From assembly GCF_000599885.1 (NCBI RefSeq), contig NZ_JFGT01000005.1, positions 992,001 to 1,056,000 on the forward strand: DNA of 64,000 bases, given 5' to 3'. A model generated the notes under the pieces. That model saw only the letters and a program-made list of their open reading frames with translations, searched no databases and was not told the origin of the DNA. Within the stretch, counting starts at the first letter, position 1. Every line of letters starts with the position of its first letter. Below are positions 40,888 through 49,684 of the stretch, one piece after another. The DNA is from Pantoea sp. IMH (GTDB lineage Bacteria > Pseudomonadota > Gammaproteobacteria > Enterobacterales > Enterobacteriaceae). Position numbers and translations under genes: made by a program.

Positions 40888-42177
40888 ATGAACAAAAAAC
40901 TCGCTAAACTGGGCCTCGCCAGCTTCGTATTGTCACCGTCATTTGCAATGGCAGCAGTGCCTGCAGTGGCAGATAAAGCTGACAATGCTTTTATGATGAT
41001 TTGCACCGCGCTGGTGCTGTTTATGACTATACCAGGTATCGCGCTTTTTTACGGCGGGCTGCTTCGTGGCAAAAACGTCTTATCCCTGCTGACGCAGGTT
41101 TCCGTTACATTTGCCATGGTCTGCGTGATGTGGATGCTGTATGGCTATTCACTGGCGTTCAGTGAAGGCAACGCTTTTTTCGGTGGCTTCAGCATGGCGA
41201 TGCTGAAAAATATTGAGCTTACCGCCCTGACGGGGACCTTCTATCAGTACATCCATGTCTCATTCCAGGCTTCTTTTGCCTGTATTACCGTCGGGCTGAT
41301 TGTGGGATCGATTGCAGAACGCATCCGCTTCTCTGCCGTACTGATTTTTGTCGCTATCTGGCTGACTTTTTCATATTTGCCGATTGCCCATATGGTCTGG
41401 GCAGGTGGCTTGCTGGCGCAGGATGGCGCGCTCGATTTTGCTGGTGGCACCGTCGTGCATATCAATGCTGCCGTAGCGGGTCTGGTTGGCGCCTATCTGG
41501 TTGGAAAACGTGCGGGTTTCGGCAAAGAGGCGTTCAAACCGCATAACCTGCCGATGGTATTTATGGGCACAGCCGTACTCTATGTGGGCTGGTTCGGCTT
41601 TAATGCTGGCTCTGCTGGGGCAGCTAATGAAATTGCCGCGCTGGCTTTCCTGAATACGGTTATCGCTACGGCGGGCGCGATGCTCAGCTGGGTTTTCGGA
41701 GAGTGGGCGCTGCGGGGTAAACCTTCGCTGCTGGGCGTCTGTTCAGGCGCGATTGCCGGTCTGGTGGCGATTACGCCAGCCTGCGGTTATGTCGGCGTTG
41801 GCGGTGCGTTAATCATCGGTATCGTTGGTGGACTGGCCGGCCTGTGGGGCGTCACTATCCTGAAGAAATGGCTGAAAGTGGATGACCCTTGTGACGTATT
41901 TGGCGTACACGGCGTGTGCGGCATTGTGGGTTGTATCATGACGGGTGTCTTCGCTTCTTCTTCACTGGGCGGTGTGGGTTACGCAGAGGGCGTTACGATG
42001 GGTCATCAGGTCTGGATCCAGCTGTTCAGCGTGGGCGTGACCATTCTCTGGACGGGCGTCGTGGCTTTTATTGCCTTCAAAATTGCAGATATGACGGTAG
42101 GACTGCGCGTCCCTGAAGATCAGGAACGTGAAGGGCTGGATGTTAACAGCCACGGCGAGAATGCGTATAACAGCTAA
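40888..42177 (+). CDS. amtB: Ammonium transporter AmtB
   Basis: AmtB is the trimeric ammonium channel of the inner membrane, regulated by GlnK. From ATG 40888 (AAGGA 5 nt upstream) the product is 429 aa (428 in E. coli), with a cleavable signal peptide ending SFAMA, eleven membrane helices and the twin pore histidines in VVHINAA and FGVHGVCG. An ATG five codons earlier is less well spaced from the ribosome-binding site. The conserved tail EREGLDVNSHGENAYN is present. Confidence 0.96.
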   Translation: MNKKLAKLGLASFVLSPSFAMAAVPAVADKADNAFMMICTALVLFMTIPGIALFYGGLLRGKNVLSLLTQVSVTFAMVCVMWMLYGYSLAFSEGNAFFGGFSMAMLKNIELTALTGTFYQYIHVSFQASFACITVGLIVGSIAERIRFSAVLIFVAIWLTFSYLPIAHMVWAGGLLAQDGALDFAGGTVVHINAAVAGLVGAYLVGKRAGFGKEAFKPHNLPMVFMGTAVLYVGWFGFNAGSAGAANEIAALAFLNTVIATAGAMLSWVFGEWALRGKPSLLGVCSGAIAGLVAITPACGYVGVGGALIIGIVGGLAGLWGVTILKKWLKVDDPCDVFGVHGVCGIVGCIMTGVFASSSLGGVGYAEGVTMGHQVWIQLFSVGVTILWTGVVAFIAFKIADMTVGLRVPEDQEREGLDVNSHGENAYNS

Positions 42178-42498
42178 ATAAGGCGTTTTGCTTCAGCATC
42201 AAAAACGGCTCCTGAGGGAGCCGTTTTGTTTATCGGTTTCAAACCCTCTCTCCAGGCGTAGGCGCTTTTCATAACCTCAGCAACATGCAAAATTACGCTG
42301 AAGTGGATATTCAGCTCACCCTCTTCAGTTGGTGGTTATCGTTCTTTCAGAAAACTCGCTACCGACTTTGTTGGGCCTCCTGAAAGAACACAGCTCTTAC
42401 CGATTTTCTCTGGCGTTATTACAGGTTCTCTGAGAACGGCTATGGCCCCCTTACAGAGGGCGCATTAAAGCTCAAAGGGCATTTCGGACTTTAGGGCC
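42178..42498. other. amtB-tesB intergenic region with long inverted repeat
   Basis: A 321-nt gap between convergent amtB and tesB. It holds the amtB terminator and, at 42341-42350 / 42380-42389, a perfect 10-bp inverted repeat (GTTCTTTCAG / CTGAAAGAAC) with a 29-nt loop. No T tract follows the latter and no ORF fits. The remainder shows nothing I recognise. Confidence 0.45.
42202..42230 (+). terminator. Intrinsic terminator of glnK-amtB
   Basis: A perfect 11-bp stem AAAACGGCTCC / GGAGCCGTTTT with a 4-nt loop ends in a T-rich GTTT run. Confidence 0.85.
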
Positions 42499-43359
42499 TC
42501 AGGTACGTAGCCGGATAACCCCTTCCTGCACCGTGGAAGCGACCAGAATACCGTCCTGGGTATAAAACTCTCCCCGGACAAAGCCCCTGGCGCTTGATGC
42601 TGACGTGCTCTCAACGCTGTATAACAGCCACTGATTTAAATCGAAAGGGCGATGGAACCACATGGAGTGATCGATGGTGGCGACCTGAAGACCGGGCTCA
42701 AGGAAACCCTTACCGTGGGGCTGAAGCGCGACCGGCAGAAAATTAAAGTCAGAGGCGTAGCCGAGCAGATACTGATGAATGCGTTTATCTGCCGGTATTG
42801 CACCGTTCGCTCTGATCCAGACATGACGGACCGGTTCATCCACATGCCCCTTGAGCGGGTTGTGAAACTTCACCGGGCGGATTTCAAAGGGCTTTTCGGA
42901 AAGAAACTTCTCACGCGCTTTTTCCGGTATAAAATGCGCCATCTTGTGAGCGAGATCGCTTTCGCTGGGTAACGCGTCAGGACCGGCGACTTCAGGCATC
43001 GCTTTTTGATGCTCATAACCTGTTTCAGGCGCCTGAAAAGAGGCGGTCATATAGAAAATAGGGTGACCATTCTGAATAGCACTGACCCGTCTCGCGCTGA
43101 AGCTTTGTCCATCGCGAAGGGTTTCCACATCATAGATAATCGCTTTCTGGCTATCGCCCGGGCGTAGAAAATAGCTGTGGAAAGAGTGAATAAAGCGCTC
43201 GGCCGGCACGGTTTGCTTGGCCGCATAGAGCGCCTGGCCGACGACCTGGCCGCCAAAAACCTGACGCAGACCCAAATCCTCACTCTGGCCGCGAAACAGC
43301 CCCTCTTCCAGCTTTTCAAGGTTCAGCAGGTTTAACAGATTTTGTAATGCCTGGCTCAT
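42499..43359 (-). CDS. tesB: Acyl-CoA thioesterase II TesB
   Basis: TesB hydrolyses medium- and long-chain acyl-CoAs in the cytoplasm. From ATG 43359 the product is 286 aa, the E. coli length, made of two hotdog domains. Conserved segments are [24 protein letters not shown], and the second-domain [11 protein letters not shown], which holds the catalytic Asp, with a terminal [11 protein letters not shown] carrying the catalytic Gln. A 34-residue upstream extension in frame is unsupported. Confidence 0.96.
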   Translation of the reverse strand: MSQALQNLLNLLNLEKLEEGLFRGQSEDLGLRQVFGGQVVGQALYAAKQTVPAERFIHSFHSYFLRPGDSQKAIIYDVETLRDGQSFSARRVSAIQNGHPIFYMTASFQAPETGYEHQKAMPEVAGPDALPSESDLAHKMAHFIPEKAREKFLSEKPFEIRPVKFHNPLKGHVDEPVRHVWIRANGAIPADKRIHQYLLGYASDFNFLPVALQPHGKGFLEPGLQVATIDHSMWFHRPFDLNQWLLYSVESTSASSARGFVRGEFYTQDGILVASTVQEGVIRLRT

Positions 43360-43580
43360 CACGGCTTCCTCAATGGTTGTCCCTATTCTAGTTTGCGAGA
43401 TCAGACCAGTTAGCGCAACGGGGCTGCGCGTTATTCCGTGAGAGAATGGCGGCTTGCGCAACTTTCAGGCAGAAAACAGCAACCTGTGCCACTATTAATA
43501 GCAACGGGACAGGAAATTTTTTTCTCCTCGGTTAACACTTAATACATTCCACAGGCATTGATCATAAGGAGAATAAATCA

Positions 43581-44138
43581 ATGAAAGTCTGGCCAATGGT
43601 AACGGGCGCGGCTCTGGCAGTTGCCCTTGCAGGATGTGCTGATAAAAGCGCTGATGTCTCTACGCCAACGCTGGCCTCTAAGGTGATGGGGCAGCAAAGC
43701 GAAATCCGGCAGCCTAACGTTAGTGGATCGATCTATATCCGTCAGCGCGTTGCGCTACCGCCTGATTCGGTGCTGACTGTCACCCTGTCAGATGCTTCGG
43801 TAGCGGATACACCCTCTAAGGTTCTTTCTCAGCGGGTAGTTCATACCGACGGCAAGCAGGCGCCATTTAAATTTATTCTGCCCTATAACCCGGCAGATAT
43901 TCAGCCTGATGCGCGCATTCTGCTGAGTGCAGCTATTACGGTAGATGGCAAAATGATGTTTATTACTGAGACTGTTAAACCGGTAATCAACAACGGCGGC
44001 ACCAAAGAGGAGTTGTTACTGGTACCGGTACCTTCGATGGCTATGCCGACGCAAAACGGCGCGGTAAGTACAGTGCCTTCCACCTCGCCGACCCAAGTAT
44101 CACCGTCAGGCTCAGTGCCTGCGCCAACCTCACTATAA
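43581..44138 (+). CDS. ybaY: Lipoprotein YbaY
   Basis: A lipoprotein with the YbaY/HslJ-like secretion domain often seen in proteins annotated as type III secretion chaperone-like or pilotin-like. Its function is unknown. The 185-aa product has a lipobox VALAGC (Cys19), the conserved NVSGSIYIRQRVALPPDSVLTVTLSD core and a Ser/Pro/Thr-rich C-terminal tail. AAGGAG is well placed before ATG 43581. It converges on atl across a shared hairpin. Confidence 0.92.
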   Translation: MKVWPMVTGAALAVALAGCADKSADVSTPTLASKVMGQQSEIRQPNVSGSIYIRQRVALPPDSVLTVTLSDASVADTPSKVLSQRVVHTDGKQAPFKFILPYNPADIQPDARILLSAAITVDGKMMFITETVKPVINNGGTKEELLLVPVPSMAMPTQNGAVSTVPSTSPTQVSPSGSVPAPTSL

Positions 44139-44143
44139 ATCTT

Positions 44144-44164
44144 CCGCCCCGCAAGGGGCGGTTT
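44144..44164. terminator. Hairpin between convergent ybaY and atl
   Basis: A perfect 7-bp stem CCGCCCC / GGGGCGG with a GCAA tetraloop is followed by TTTA. It lies between the two stops. Confidence 0.65.
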
Positions 44165-44474
44165 ATCCCTGCCAGCGATAACTATTCAGCACGATTTTAC
44201 CCGCCGGGCTGACTTCAATACCTTCATTTAACAGGGCACGACGCTGACGTTCCAGATCGTTCCCGGTCAGCGAGATCTCGCCCATGCGGTTGATCACGCG
44301 ATACCACGGCAGAGTGGTGTCTGCAGGCAGTCGTTTAAGCACGCCACCCACCTGACGCGCTGCACGCGGTGAACCTGCAAGCCGCGCCACGTCGCCATAG
44401 GTTGTCACCTTCCCATAAGGGATTGCTGCGATAATTTGCCAGATACGCTGTTGAAAAGTGTCGTGATTATCCAT
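44163..44474 (-). CDS. atl: Alkyltransferase-like protein Atl (YbaZ)
   Basis: Atl binds O6-alkylguanine lesions without repairing them and hands them to nucleotide excision repair. The 103-aa product has the AGT DNA-binding domain with PRAARQVGGVL. The active-site Cys of true alkyltransferases is replaced by Trp57 (LPWYRV), the defining feature of Atl. His after Trp in E. coli (PWHR) is Tyr here. It is convergent with ybaY, and ffs starts 150 nt away on the other strand. Confidence 0.94.
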   Translation of the reverse strand: MDNHDTFQQRIWQIIAAIPYGKVTTYGDVARLAGSPRAARQVGGVLKRLPADTTLPWYRVINRMGEISLTGNDLERQRRALLNEGIEVSPAGKIVLNSYRWQG

Positions 44475-44623
44475 TTATCCCCCTTTCACAGCCGGCACTC
44501 TAAAGGAAAAAAGCGAAATGCTCTAGAGATTGAACAAGAAAACAACGTTCACCCGCGGACAGGTTGCATTTCGCCTGGGGTTCATTGATAATGCCCTCGC
44601 TCCATAACATGGCGCTTATCAAT

Positions 44624-44737
44624 GGGGGCCCGGTTGGTTCTCCCGCAATGCTAACTTGTGAACTCGGTCAGATCCGGAAGGAAGCAGCCGCAGCAGGTGA
44701 CGCGTGTGCCGGGATGTAGCTGGCAGGGCCCCCACCC
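44624..44737 (+). ncRNA. ffs: 4.5S RNA of the signal recognition particle
   Basis: A 114-nt sequence with the length and pattern of E. coli 4.5S RNA. The 5' GGGGGC pairs with the 3' GCCCCC. The conserved Ffh-binding core GGTCAG..CCGGAAGGAAGCAGCC (GGAA tetraloop and adjacent symmetric loop) lies at its tip, with GTGTGCCGGGATGTAGCTGG on the return strand. It lies in the same ybaY-atl-ffs context as in E. coli. Confidence 0.97.
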
Positions 44738-45644
44738 AATTCTGCCGCTGAAGCATCTCTTTCGCCTCTCATAACATCAAACTTCTTCCTGTATCAATTC
44801 ACTTTTATCCGCTGATTGCAGCGCTGGTTTCCTTAGCCACGCCCTGAAAACTATCCTGATATGCCTGTTTTATCACATTAGTACCAGACGAAAAACGCGA
44901 AAGCCCTGGGTTGATGACAGCGCGTCGGGGGATAATTCCTTACGGATTTCGAAGCTGCGCGGTTAAGTAAAAGTGAAGGCTGTGGCGCGTTTTGCGGGTC
45001 TCTTTTCAGGGATATACTGTGTCAGGTTTCTTATTACTGACCCAGTAAATTCCTATTGAGTAGCATCACGTTACCTTACATTCTTTTACTTTCTTCCTAA
45101 TCTTTATTGCGAAAGCAGTTTTCACGGCCCGAAGCTTTAGTCCTGTTAGTAAAAAATAATAATTTGAACGAGATTTCCAGCTTTCTGTACAGAGTGCTTA
45201 AATTGCGGCAAATCAAAAGGTGAAATTCCTGCTCTGTTCCTGCCTTTTTACAAAAACGGGCATCCGGTCTTAAAGCAGAATTACTTATGCACTCATTAAG
45301 AAAATTACTGTGAAAAAGGTTCAGAGAAGGGGAAGTCCTGACAAGCCTGCATCAGATATCAAAACGATGAATAGCGGATTACCACATACCATAAGCTTGA
45401 GGGGAATAACTTAAGGGGAGCGCTACCTGTATGAGGTTTACCTTAGTCAGTAAATCTGACCAGATCTCTCGGGCCGGTAAGCCCATCTTTTTAATTTGGA
45501 CTTACTCTCGTGTTCAGAAAAACGATATCACGGTAGCATTGTCGGCATAAAAGGTGCCTTTAACCAGAGCCGTCTAAAGATTAGCCGGAAGCCATCCATT
45601 CTCAATGTTAAAGGGTCCATTAACACCTGTTTAGCGAATTCAGG
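44738..45644. other. Gene-poor region between ffs and hha
   Basis: A 907-nt stretch, more AT-rich than its neighbours. In E. coli this interval carries ylaB, ylaC and maa. Here no frame shows recognisable remains of them. One short frame, 45431-45550 (39 codons, + strand, AAGGGGAG about 11 nt upstream), has a plausible ribosome-binding site but no recognisable product. I see no tRNA, terminator or mobile-element signature. Confidence 0.5.
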
Positions 45645-45863
45645 TTAGCGTACGAATTTCCACACGGAGACTGGGACTTTATCATACAGCTTATTCATCG
45701 TCAGCTCAGCCAGTCGATGATCGGCTGCAGAATAAAACACAGCCAGTTCATTATCAGACAATTCGTATTTATTCTTTTCAATAACGCGCTCAAGGGTGTC
45801 AATGGAACGACATCTTCTCAGGCGCATCAGATAATCAGTTTTAGTCAGGTTTTTATCTGTCAT
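45645..45863 (-). CDS. hha: Hemolysin expression-modulating protein Hha
   Basis: Hha is a small helical partner of H-NS that helps silence horizontally acquired and virulence genes. From ATG 45863 the product is 72 aa, the E. coli length, with [13 protein letters not shown] and [17 protein letters not shown] conserved and the acidic Asp of [12 protein letters not shown] longer frame upstream runs through the tomB 3' end and is not the start. It pairs with tomB in the usual order. Confidence 0.97.
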   Translation of the reverse strand: MTDKNLTKTDYLMRLRRCRSIDTLERVIEKNKYELSDNELAVFYSAADHRLAELTMNKLYDKVPVSVWKFVR

Positions 45864-45892
45864 TGTTAAACCGTAAAAATAATAATGGGTTG

Positions 45893-46273
45893 CTAAAAAG
45901 AGTGGCTTGCCGGGGCTATCACCAGCGCACACTCCTCTGCGAACAGCTTGAAGAGCCGTTTCGCTGATTTTTGCCAACGCTGCATATCTTGGACATTAAT
46001 ACCGTAATTACTGAAGAGCATAAACGTATCGTCAAGGTATTCATCTATCAGGCTTATGAGATCGGCGTCTTCAATATGTTTGATTTTGTAATTCATCGTG
46101 AAGGCAGCAATATGTTCAATCAGGTCATTAAGCTGTAAATTTACGGCAGAAGTGGGATCGTTAACCCAGCCATGGTGACTGTCACCTAACGTCGCCATGC
46201 TCTCATCATAGAGATTTTCACACAGAAATTTCAACTGGGCAATATCATGCCTTTTTGGTGAGTATTCGTCCAT
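45893..46273 (-). CDS. tomB: Hha toxicity attenuator TomB
   Basis: TomB (YbaJ) counteracts Hha toxicity and affects biofilm formation. The pair behaves like a toxin-antitoxin module, with TomB described as oxygen-dependent. The start ATG 46273 gives 126 aa (124 in E. coli). The beginning [19 protein letters not shown] and the [19 protein letters not shown] and [17 protein letters not shown] blocks match. The extreme C terminus diverges from E. coli, as is common. The stop is 29 nt before hha. Confidence 0.95.
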   Translation of the reverse strand: MDEYSPKRHDIAQLKFLCENLYDESMATLGDSHHGWVNDPTSAVNLQLNDLIEHIAAFTMNYKIKHIEDADLISLIDEYLDDTFMLFSNYGINVQDMQRWQKSAKRLFKLFAEECALVIAPASHSF

Positions 46274-47009
46274 CTTTTTCCCCTCCGTAGCGAGTGAAAG
46301 ATGCCGATAGCAAAGGCTTTCAGCGAGTGGTGTGCCAGGGAGTGATATTTGAGCCGGATAATAAAATAAATATAACCTATGAACGGGCAAACTGTAGGGC
46401 TATTACTCAAAATTACAATTCAACTCACCGTTCTGCTCATCGCGTTTCCACAATATCAAAAAATGCATCAGGCTGATGACCAAAAATACCCTAACCTTGA
46501 GGTTTCATCTGCCGGAAAATCTATACAGTTAAACTCACCTCTGATCCAAACCGGAGAACAGTTTATAACGTGGTTCCTCACAATATTCTATACAGTGACT
46601 TAAGTATTTTCGTAAAAACAGTGCTTACAGGAGGAATGTTGTCACAGGGGTTCCAACGTTTCATACGCTATTTTGGGATTAATCTGTTAACGCAATGAGA
46701 CATGTGGATACTAATGACTTCAGTTAGAACGTTAACCAGTAAACTGGTTGTCTGTTTCTTATCCATAGTAATGAATGAGTCTTACTAAGATCATTGACTG
46801 CAATAAGAAATTAATCAAGGAATTTTCGGAATGCTTTTTCTATCCTGATGATTTAAAAGTTAATTATTATCGATGCCGGTCAGGTTTTTTCTCTGATAAA
46901 AGAGCGACAGTTGAACAAGTTTTATATAACAGATTGAAAGTGTGGGACTTTTGTAATTAATAATTAGATACACTTTCTTTTACCCTGAGTTCAGGCCAGG
47001 GCGTATCAT
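46274..47009. other. Gene-poor region between tomB and the zinc ABC operon
   Basis: A 736-nt AT-rich stretch between divergent transcription units. Two frames of 74 codons (46379-46603) and 61 codons (46775-46960) lack ribosome-binding sites and family resemblance. A 19-codon frame (46639-46698, TTG start, stop TGA) has a consensus AGGAGG 4 nt upstream and is the only one with a strong translation signal. Nothing here identifies a product. Confidence 0.45.
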
Positions 47010-47029
47010 ATTGTTATGTTATAACATAT
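47010..47029 (+). promoter_or_regulatory. Zur box upstream of the zinc ABC transporter
   Basis: The 20 bases ATTGTTATGTTATAACATAT contain the palindrome TATGTTATAACATA, the core of the zinc-uptake regulator site of enterobacteria (GTTATA..TATAAC type). The identical 20-mer lies before rpmE2 at 50111-50130, in the same orientation relative to the gene it precedes. Confidence 0.85.
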
Positions 47030-47046
47030 GGTCACTGCGAATTTTC

Positions 47047-47172
47047 ATGTCTTTGCTTTTTTCATTTGTGCATCACGGCACACTCTTAACGTTATCCGCA
47101 CAGTTGCGCCTGGTCCTGGCCATGCTGCTGGTCAGCTTTTTATTTTTAACGACCCTGTGGGCGCTCTCATGA
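47047..47172 (+). CDS. Candidate small membrane protein, coupled to the zinc ABC ATPase
   Basis: A 41-codon frame from ATG 47047 to TGA 47170-47172. It starts 18 nt after the Zur box, and its stop overlaps the ABC ATPase ATG as ATGA, the arrangement used for translational coupling. The product is strongly hydrophobic: a short N-terminal part with a His-His pair (residues 9-10), then a likely transmembrane helix from about residue 20 to 40 (QLRLVLAMLLVSFLFLTTLW). No clear Shine-Dalgarno precedes it. I know of no named family. It could be a leader peptide, a transporter-associated microprotein or chance. Confidence 0.45.
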   Translation: MSLLFSFVHHGTLLTLSAQLRLVLAMLLVSFLFLTTLWALS

Positions 47173-47852
47173 TCGCCTTAAATCACCTTACTGTCGGTTA
47201 TCAGGGCAGGGCAGTGACGCCCTCAATCAACGGGGTGTTCCAGCGTGGTTCAATGACCGCCTTGATCGGGGCCAACGGTTCGGGGAAATCTACCTTACTT
47301 AAGACAGTGGCCGGGCTGATGCAGCCGGTCAGTGGGTCGCTGAGTTTCTCTGAACCAAAAGGCAATATGGCCTGGCTGCCGCAGCAGTCTGAAATTGAAA
47401 AATCATTTCCGATCACCGTTTTTGATTTGGTGGCGATGGGCTGCTGGCAAAAATGCGGCTGGTTTGGTGGGATTACCCGCGAAATGCGGCGGATCGTAAT
47501 GACTGCGCTGGAAAAAGTTAACATGCTGGCATTCGCCGGGGCTCAGCCGGGAATGCTTTCTGGTGGACAGCTTCAGCGTGTGCTTTTTGCCAGATTGCTT
47601 GTTCAGAATGCTGAGCTTCTGCTGCTTGATGAACCTTTTGCCGGCGTGGACAGCCAGACAACATCGCTGCTGCTGACACTGCTGGAGGAGCGCCACCGTG
47701 CAGGCTGTACCCTGATTGTCGTGCTGCACGATATGGCAACGGTTGAAAGCTATTTCCCGCAAACGCTGCGACTTCAATCTACTCATTCAGAGTGGTCTGG
47801 TGCAACAACTGGCGTTACGCAGATCGATTTCTGCCGCAGGCAGGAGGCGTAA
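47169..47852 (+). CDS. Metal (zinc) ABC transporter, ATP-binding protein
   Basis: An ATPase subunit of a ZnuC/YfeB-type metal importer. From ATG 47169 the product is 227 aa with Walker A GANGSGKS at 34-41, signature LSGGQ at 130-134, Walker B LLLLDEP at 150-156 and an H-loop His in VVLHDM. The longer frame back to 47028 would start inside the Zur box and is rejected. The ATG overlaps the stop of the preceding 41-codon frame and has only a weak ribosome-binding site of its own. The operon order is ATPase-permease-binding protein. Zur control implies zinc rather than manganese. It is a system additional to the classical znuABC locus, not paralogue-resolved here. Confidence 0.92.
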   Translation: MIALNHLTVGYQGRAVTPSINGVFQRGSMTALIGANGSGKSTLLKTVAGLMQPVSGSLSFSEPKGNMAWLPQQSEIEKSFPITVFDLVAMGCWQKCGWFGGITREMRRIVMTALEKVNMLAFAGAQPGMLSGGQLQRVLFARLLVQNAELLLLDEPFAGVDSQTTSLLLTLLEERHRAGCTLIVVLHDMATVESYFPQTLRLQSTHSEWSGATTGVTQIDFCRRQEA

Positions 47853-48718
47853 TGATTGCGTTCATGCATCCCTTTCTTGAGTTTGGTTTTATGCGGCGCG
47901 CGCTGGTGGCCTGTATGGCGCTGTCGCTGAGCGCCACGCCGTTAGGCATCTTCCTTCTTTTGCGCAGAATGAGCCTTGTCGGCGATGCGCTTTCCCATGC
48001 GGTCCTGCCGGGGGCGGCAATTGGCTACCTTATTTCGGGCCTGTCGCTGGTGGCTATGGGAACAGGGGGCGTGATTGCCGGCCTTTCTGTTGCGTTGTTA
48101 TCCGGTGCCGTTAGCCGGTATACGCCATTGCGTGAAGATGCCAGTTTTGCCGGATTTTACCTGGGCTCTCTCGCGCTTGGCGTGACGCTGGTTTCACTAC
48201 GTGGCTCCAGCGTTGACCTTCTCCACGTCTTATTCGGCTCGCTGCTGGCAGTAGATAATCCTTCCATCTTGTTAGTGAGCACTATTTCGGCGTTCACATT
48301 GCTGGCACTGGCGCTGATTTATCGCCCTCTGGTAATTGATGCATTTGATCCCACTTTTCTTCGTGCCCAGAACCGCTGGGTTGCGCCGCTGGTGCACGGT
48401 ATTTTTCTGGTGCTGGTAGTGATCAACCTGGTGGCAGGATTTCAGGTTCTTGGCACGCTGATGTGTGTGGGATTGATGATGCTTCCTGCCGCGGCGGCCC
48501 GTTTCTGGAGCAGCGGATTGCCGGGCATGATCGCGGCCGCGATGTTGATTGCGCTGCTTGCCAGCTTCAGTGGTTTGATGGCGTCGTTTTATCTCTCACT
48601 TCCCGCCGGGCCGGCGGTTGTACTGTGCGCGGCCATGCTGTTTTTCCTCTCAATTTTAAGTGGACCCTGCGGCGGCATTTTACGTACGCGGCGTCTTTTG
48701 TCCGTTGGTAAGGAGTAA
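47852..48718 (+). CDS. Metal (zinc) ABC transporter, permease
   Basis: An ABC-3 (ZnuB/YfeCD) family permease, 288 aa, with eight or nine hydrophobic helices. The LLRRMSLVGDALSHAVLPGAAIGYL segment near the N terminus is the family hallmark that contacts the ATPase. The ATG shares a base with the ATPase stop (TAATG), and AGGAGG precedes it. The frame upstream of this ATG belongs to the ATPase gene in another register. Confidence 0.93.
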   Translation: MIAFMHPFLEFGFMRRALVACMALSLSATPLGIFLLLRRMSLVGDALSHAVLPGAAIGYLISGLSLVAMGTGGVIAGLSVALLSGAVSRYTPLREDASFAGFYLGSLALGVTLVSLRGSSVDLLHVLFGSLLAVDNPSILLVSTISAFTLLALALIYRPLVIDAFDPTFLRAQNRWVAPLVHGIFLVLVVINLVAGFQVLGTLMCVGLMMLPAAAARFWSSGLPGMIAAAMLIALLASFSGLMASFYLSLPAGPAVVLCAAMLFFLSILSGPCGGILRTRRLLSVGKE

Positions 48719-48720
48719 GT

Positions 48721-49599
48721 ATGAAAAAGTTACCTGTTGCGCTGGCCCTGGCAACCGTTTTTATGGTGCCAGGAGCGATGGCCAGAACCGTTGACGCGGT
48801 GGCCAGTTTTTCAGTACTGGCTGATATTGTGAAAGAAGTTGGCGGCGATCATGTTGTGGTGAAAAGCCTGGTTGGTCCAAATGGCGATCCACACAGTTTT
48901 GAACCCACGCCGCAGGATAGTCAGTCACTCGCGAAAGCGGATGTGGTGTTTGTCAGCGGCCTCGGACTGGAAGGCTGGATGGATCGCCTGATCAAAGCTT
49001 CCGGTTATAATGGCAAGGTTATTGTAACTTCTCAGGGAATTGAGACCCGCTCAATGGAAGAAGAGGGTGAAACTATTACCGACCCGCATGCCTGGAACAG
49101 TATGCAGAATGGGGTGACATACGCTACTAATGTGATGAACGCGCTTATTGCAGCCGATCCTGAAGATGCAGGTTATTTCCGCCAGCACGGTTCAGCCTAT
49201 ATCGCCAGACTCAACAAGCTCGACGCCTGGGCGCAGAAAAGCTTTGCTGCTATCCCTCAGGAAAAGCGCAGAATAGTGACCAGCCATGACGCTTTTGGTT
49301 ATTTTGGTCAGCGTTACCATGTCAGCTTTATGTCGCCGGTCGGATTTTCAACCGAGTCAGAGGCCAGCGCCGCCGATGTGGCAGGATTGATCACGCAGCT
49401 AAAAGAGACGCATGTTCACAGCTATTTTATTGAAAATCAGACCGATCCCCGTCTGGTGAAACAGATCGCTTCTGCGGCAGGCGCCAAACCGGGAGGAGAA
49501 CTTTATCCGGAAGCATTGACTGAGAAGGACGGCCCGGCGGATAGCTACGTGGCAGCTTTCACGCATAACGTTAATGCGATGATAGCCAGTATGAAATAA
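48721..49599 (+). CDS. Metal (zinc) ABC transporter, periplasmic binding protein
   Basis: A ZnuA/cluster A-I solute-binding protein, 292 aa, with a Sec signal peptide ending GAMA. Likely metal ligands are His58 (GDPHSFEP), His123 (DPHAW), His189 (TSHDAFGYF) and Asp274 (ADSYVAAF), the His3-Asp/Glu set of the family. It lacks the long His/Asp-rich loop of ZnuA, having only a short acidic EEEGE stretch near 113-117. It starts 2 nt after the permease stop with AAGGAG upstream. Zinc is favoured by Zur control, although manganese binding cannot be excluded by sequence. Confidence 0.92.
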   Translation: MKKLPVALALATVFMVPGAMARTVDAVASFSVLADIVKEVGGDHVVVKSLVGPNGDPHSFEPTPQDSQSLAKADVVFVSGLGLEGWMDRLIKASGYNGKVIVTSQGIETRSMEEEGETITDPHAWNSMQNGVTYATNVMNALIAADPEDAGYFRQHGSAYIARLNKLDAWAQKSFAAIPQEKRRIVTSHDAFGYFGQRYHVSFMSPVGFSTESEASAADVAGLITQLKETHVHSYFIENQTDPRLVKQIASAAGAKPGGELYPEALTEKDGPADSYVAAFTHNVNAMIASMK

Positions 49600-49606
49600 G
49601 ACGTTA

Positions 49607-49637
49607 CTGCATGGTCCCCGACAGGCGACCATGCAGT
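49607..49637 (+). terminator. First of two hairpins after the zinc ABC operon
   Basis: ACTGCATGGTC pairs with GACCATGCAGT around a 9-nt loop, immediately upstream of a second hairpin. It has no T tract of its own. Confidence 0.55.
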
Positions 49638-49669
49638 AAAAAATGGGCCATAAAAATGGCCCATTTTTA
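49638..49669. terminator. Bidirectional terminator, zinc ABC operon / rpmJ2
   Basis: AAAATGGGCCAT pairs with ATGGCCCATTTT around a 4-nt A-rich loop. A-rich and T-rich flanks allow termination in both directions between the converging operons. Confidence 0.85.
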
Positions 49670-49684
49670 ACGTTATATGCTGAC

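Noticed and set aside
46775..46960. 61-codon frame upstream of the zinc ABC operon
   Set aside because: No ribosome-binding site, very AT-rich, and no recognisable family or hydrophobic pattern.
47028..47168. In-frame 47-codon N-terminal extension of the zinc ABC ATPase
   Set aside because: It would begin inside the Zur box, and the residues do not fit the start of an ABC ATPase domain.
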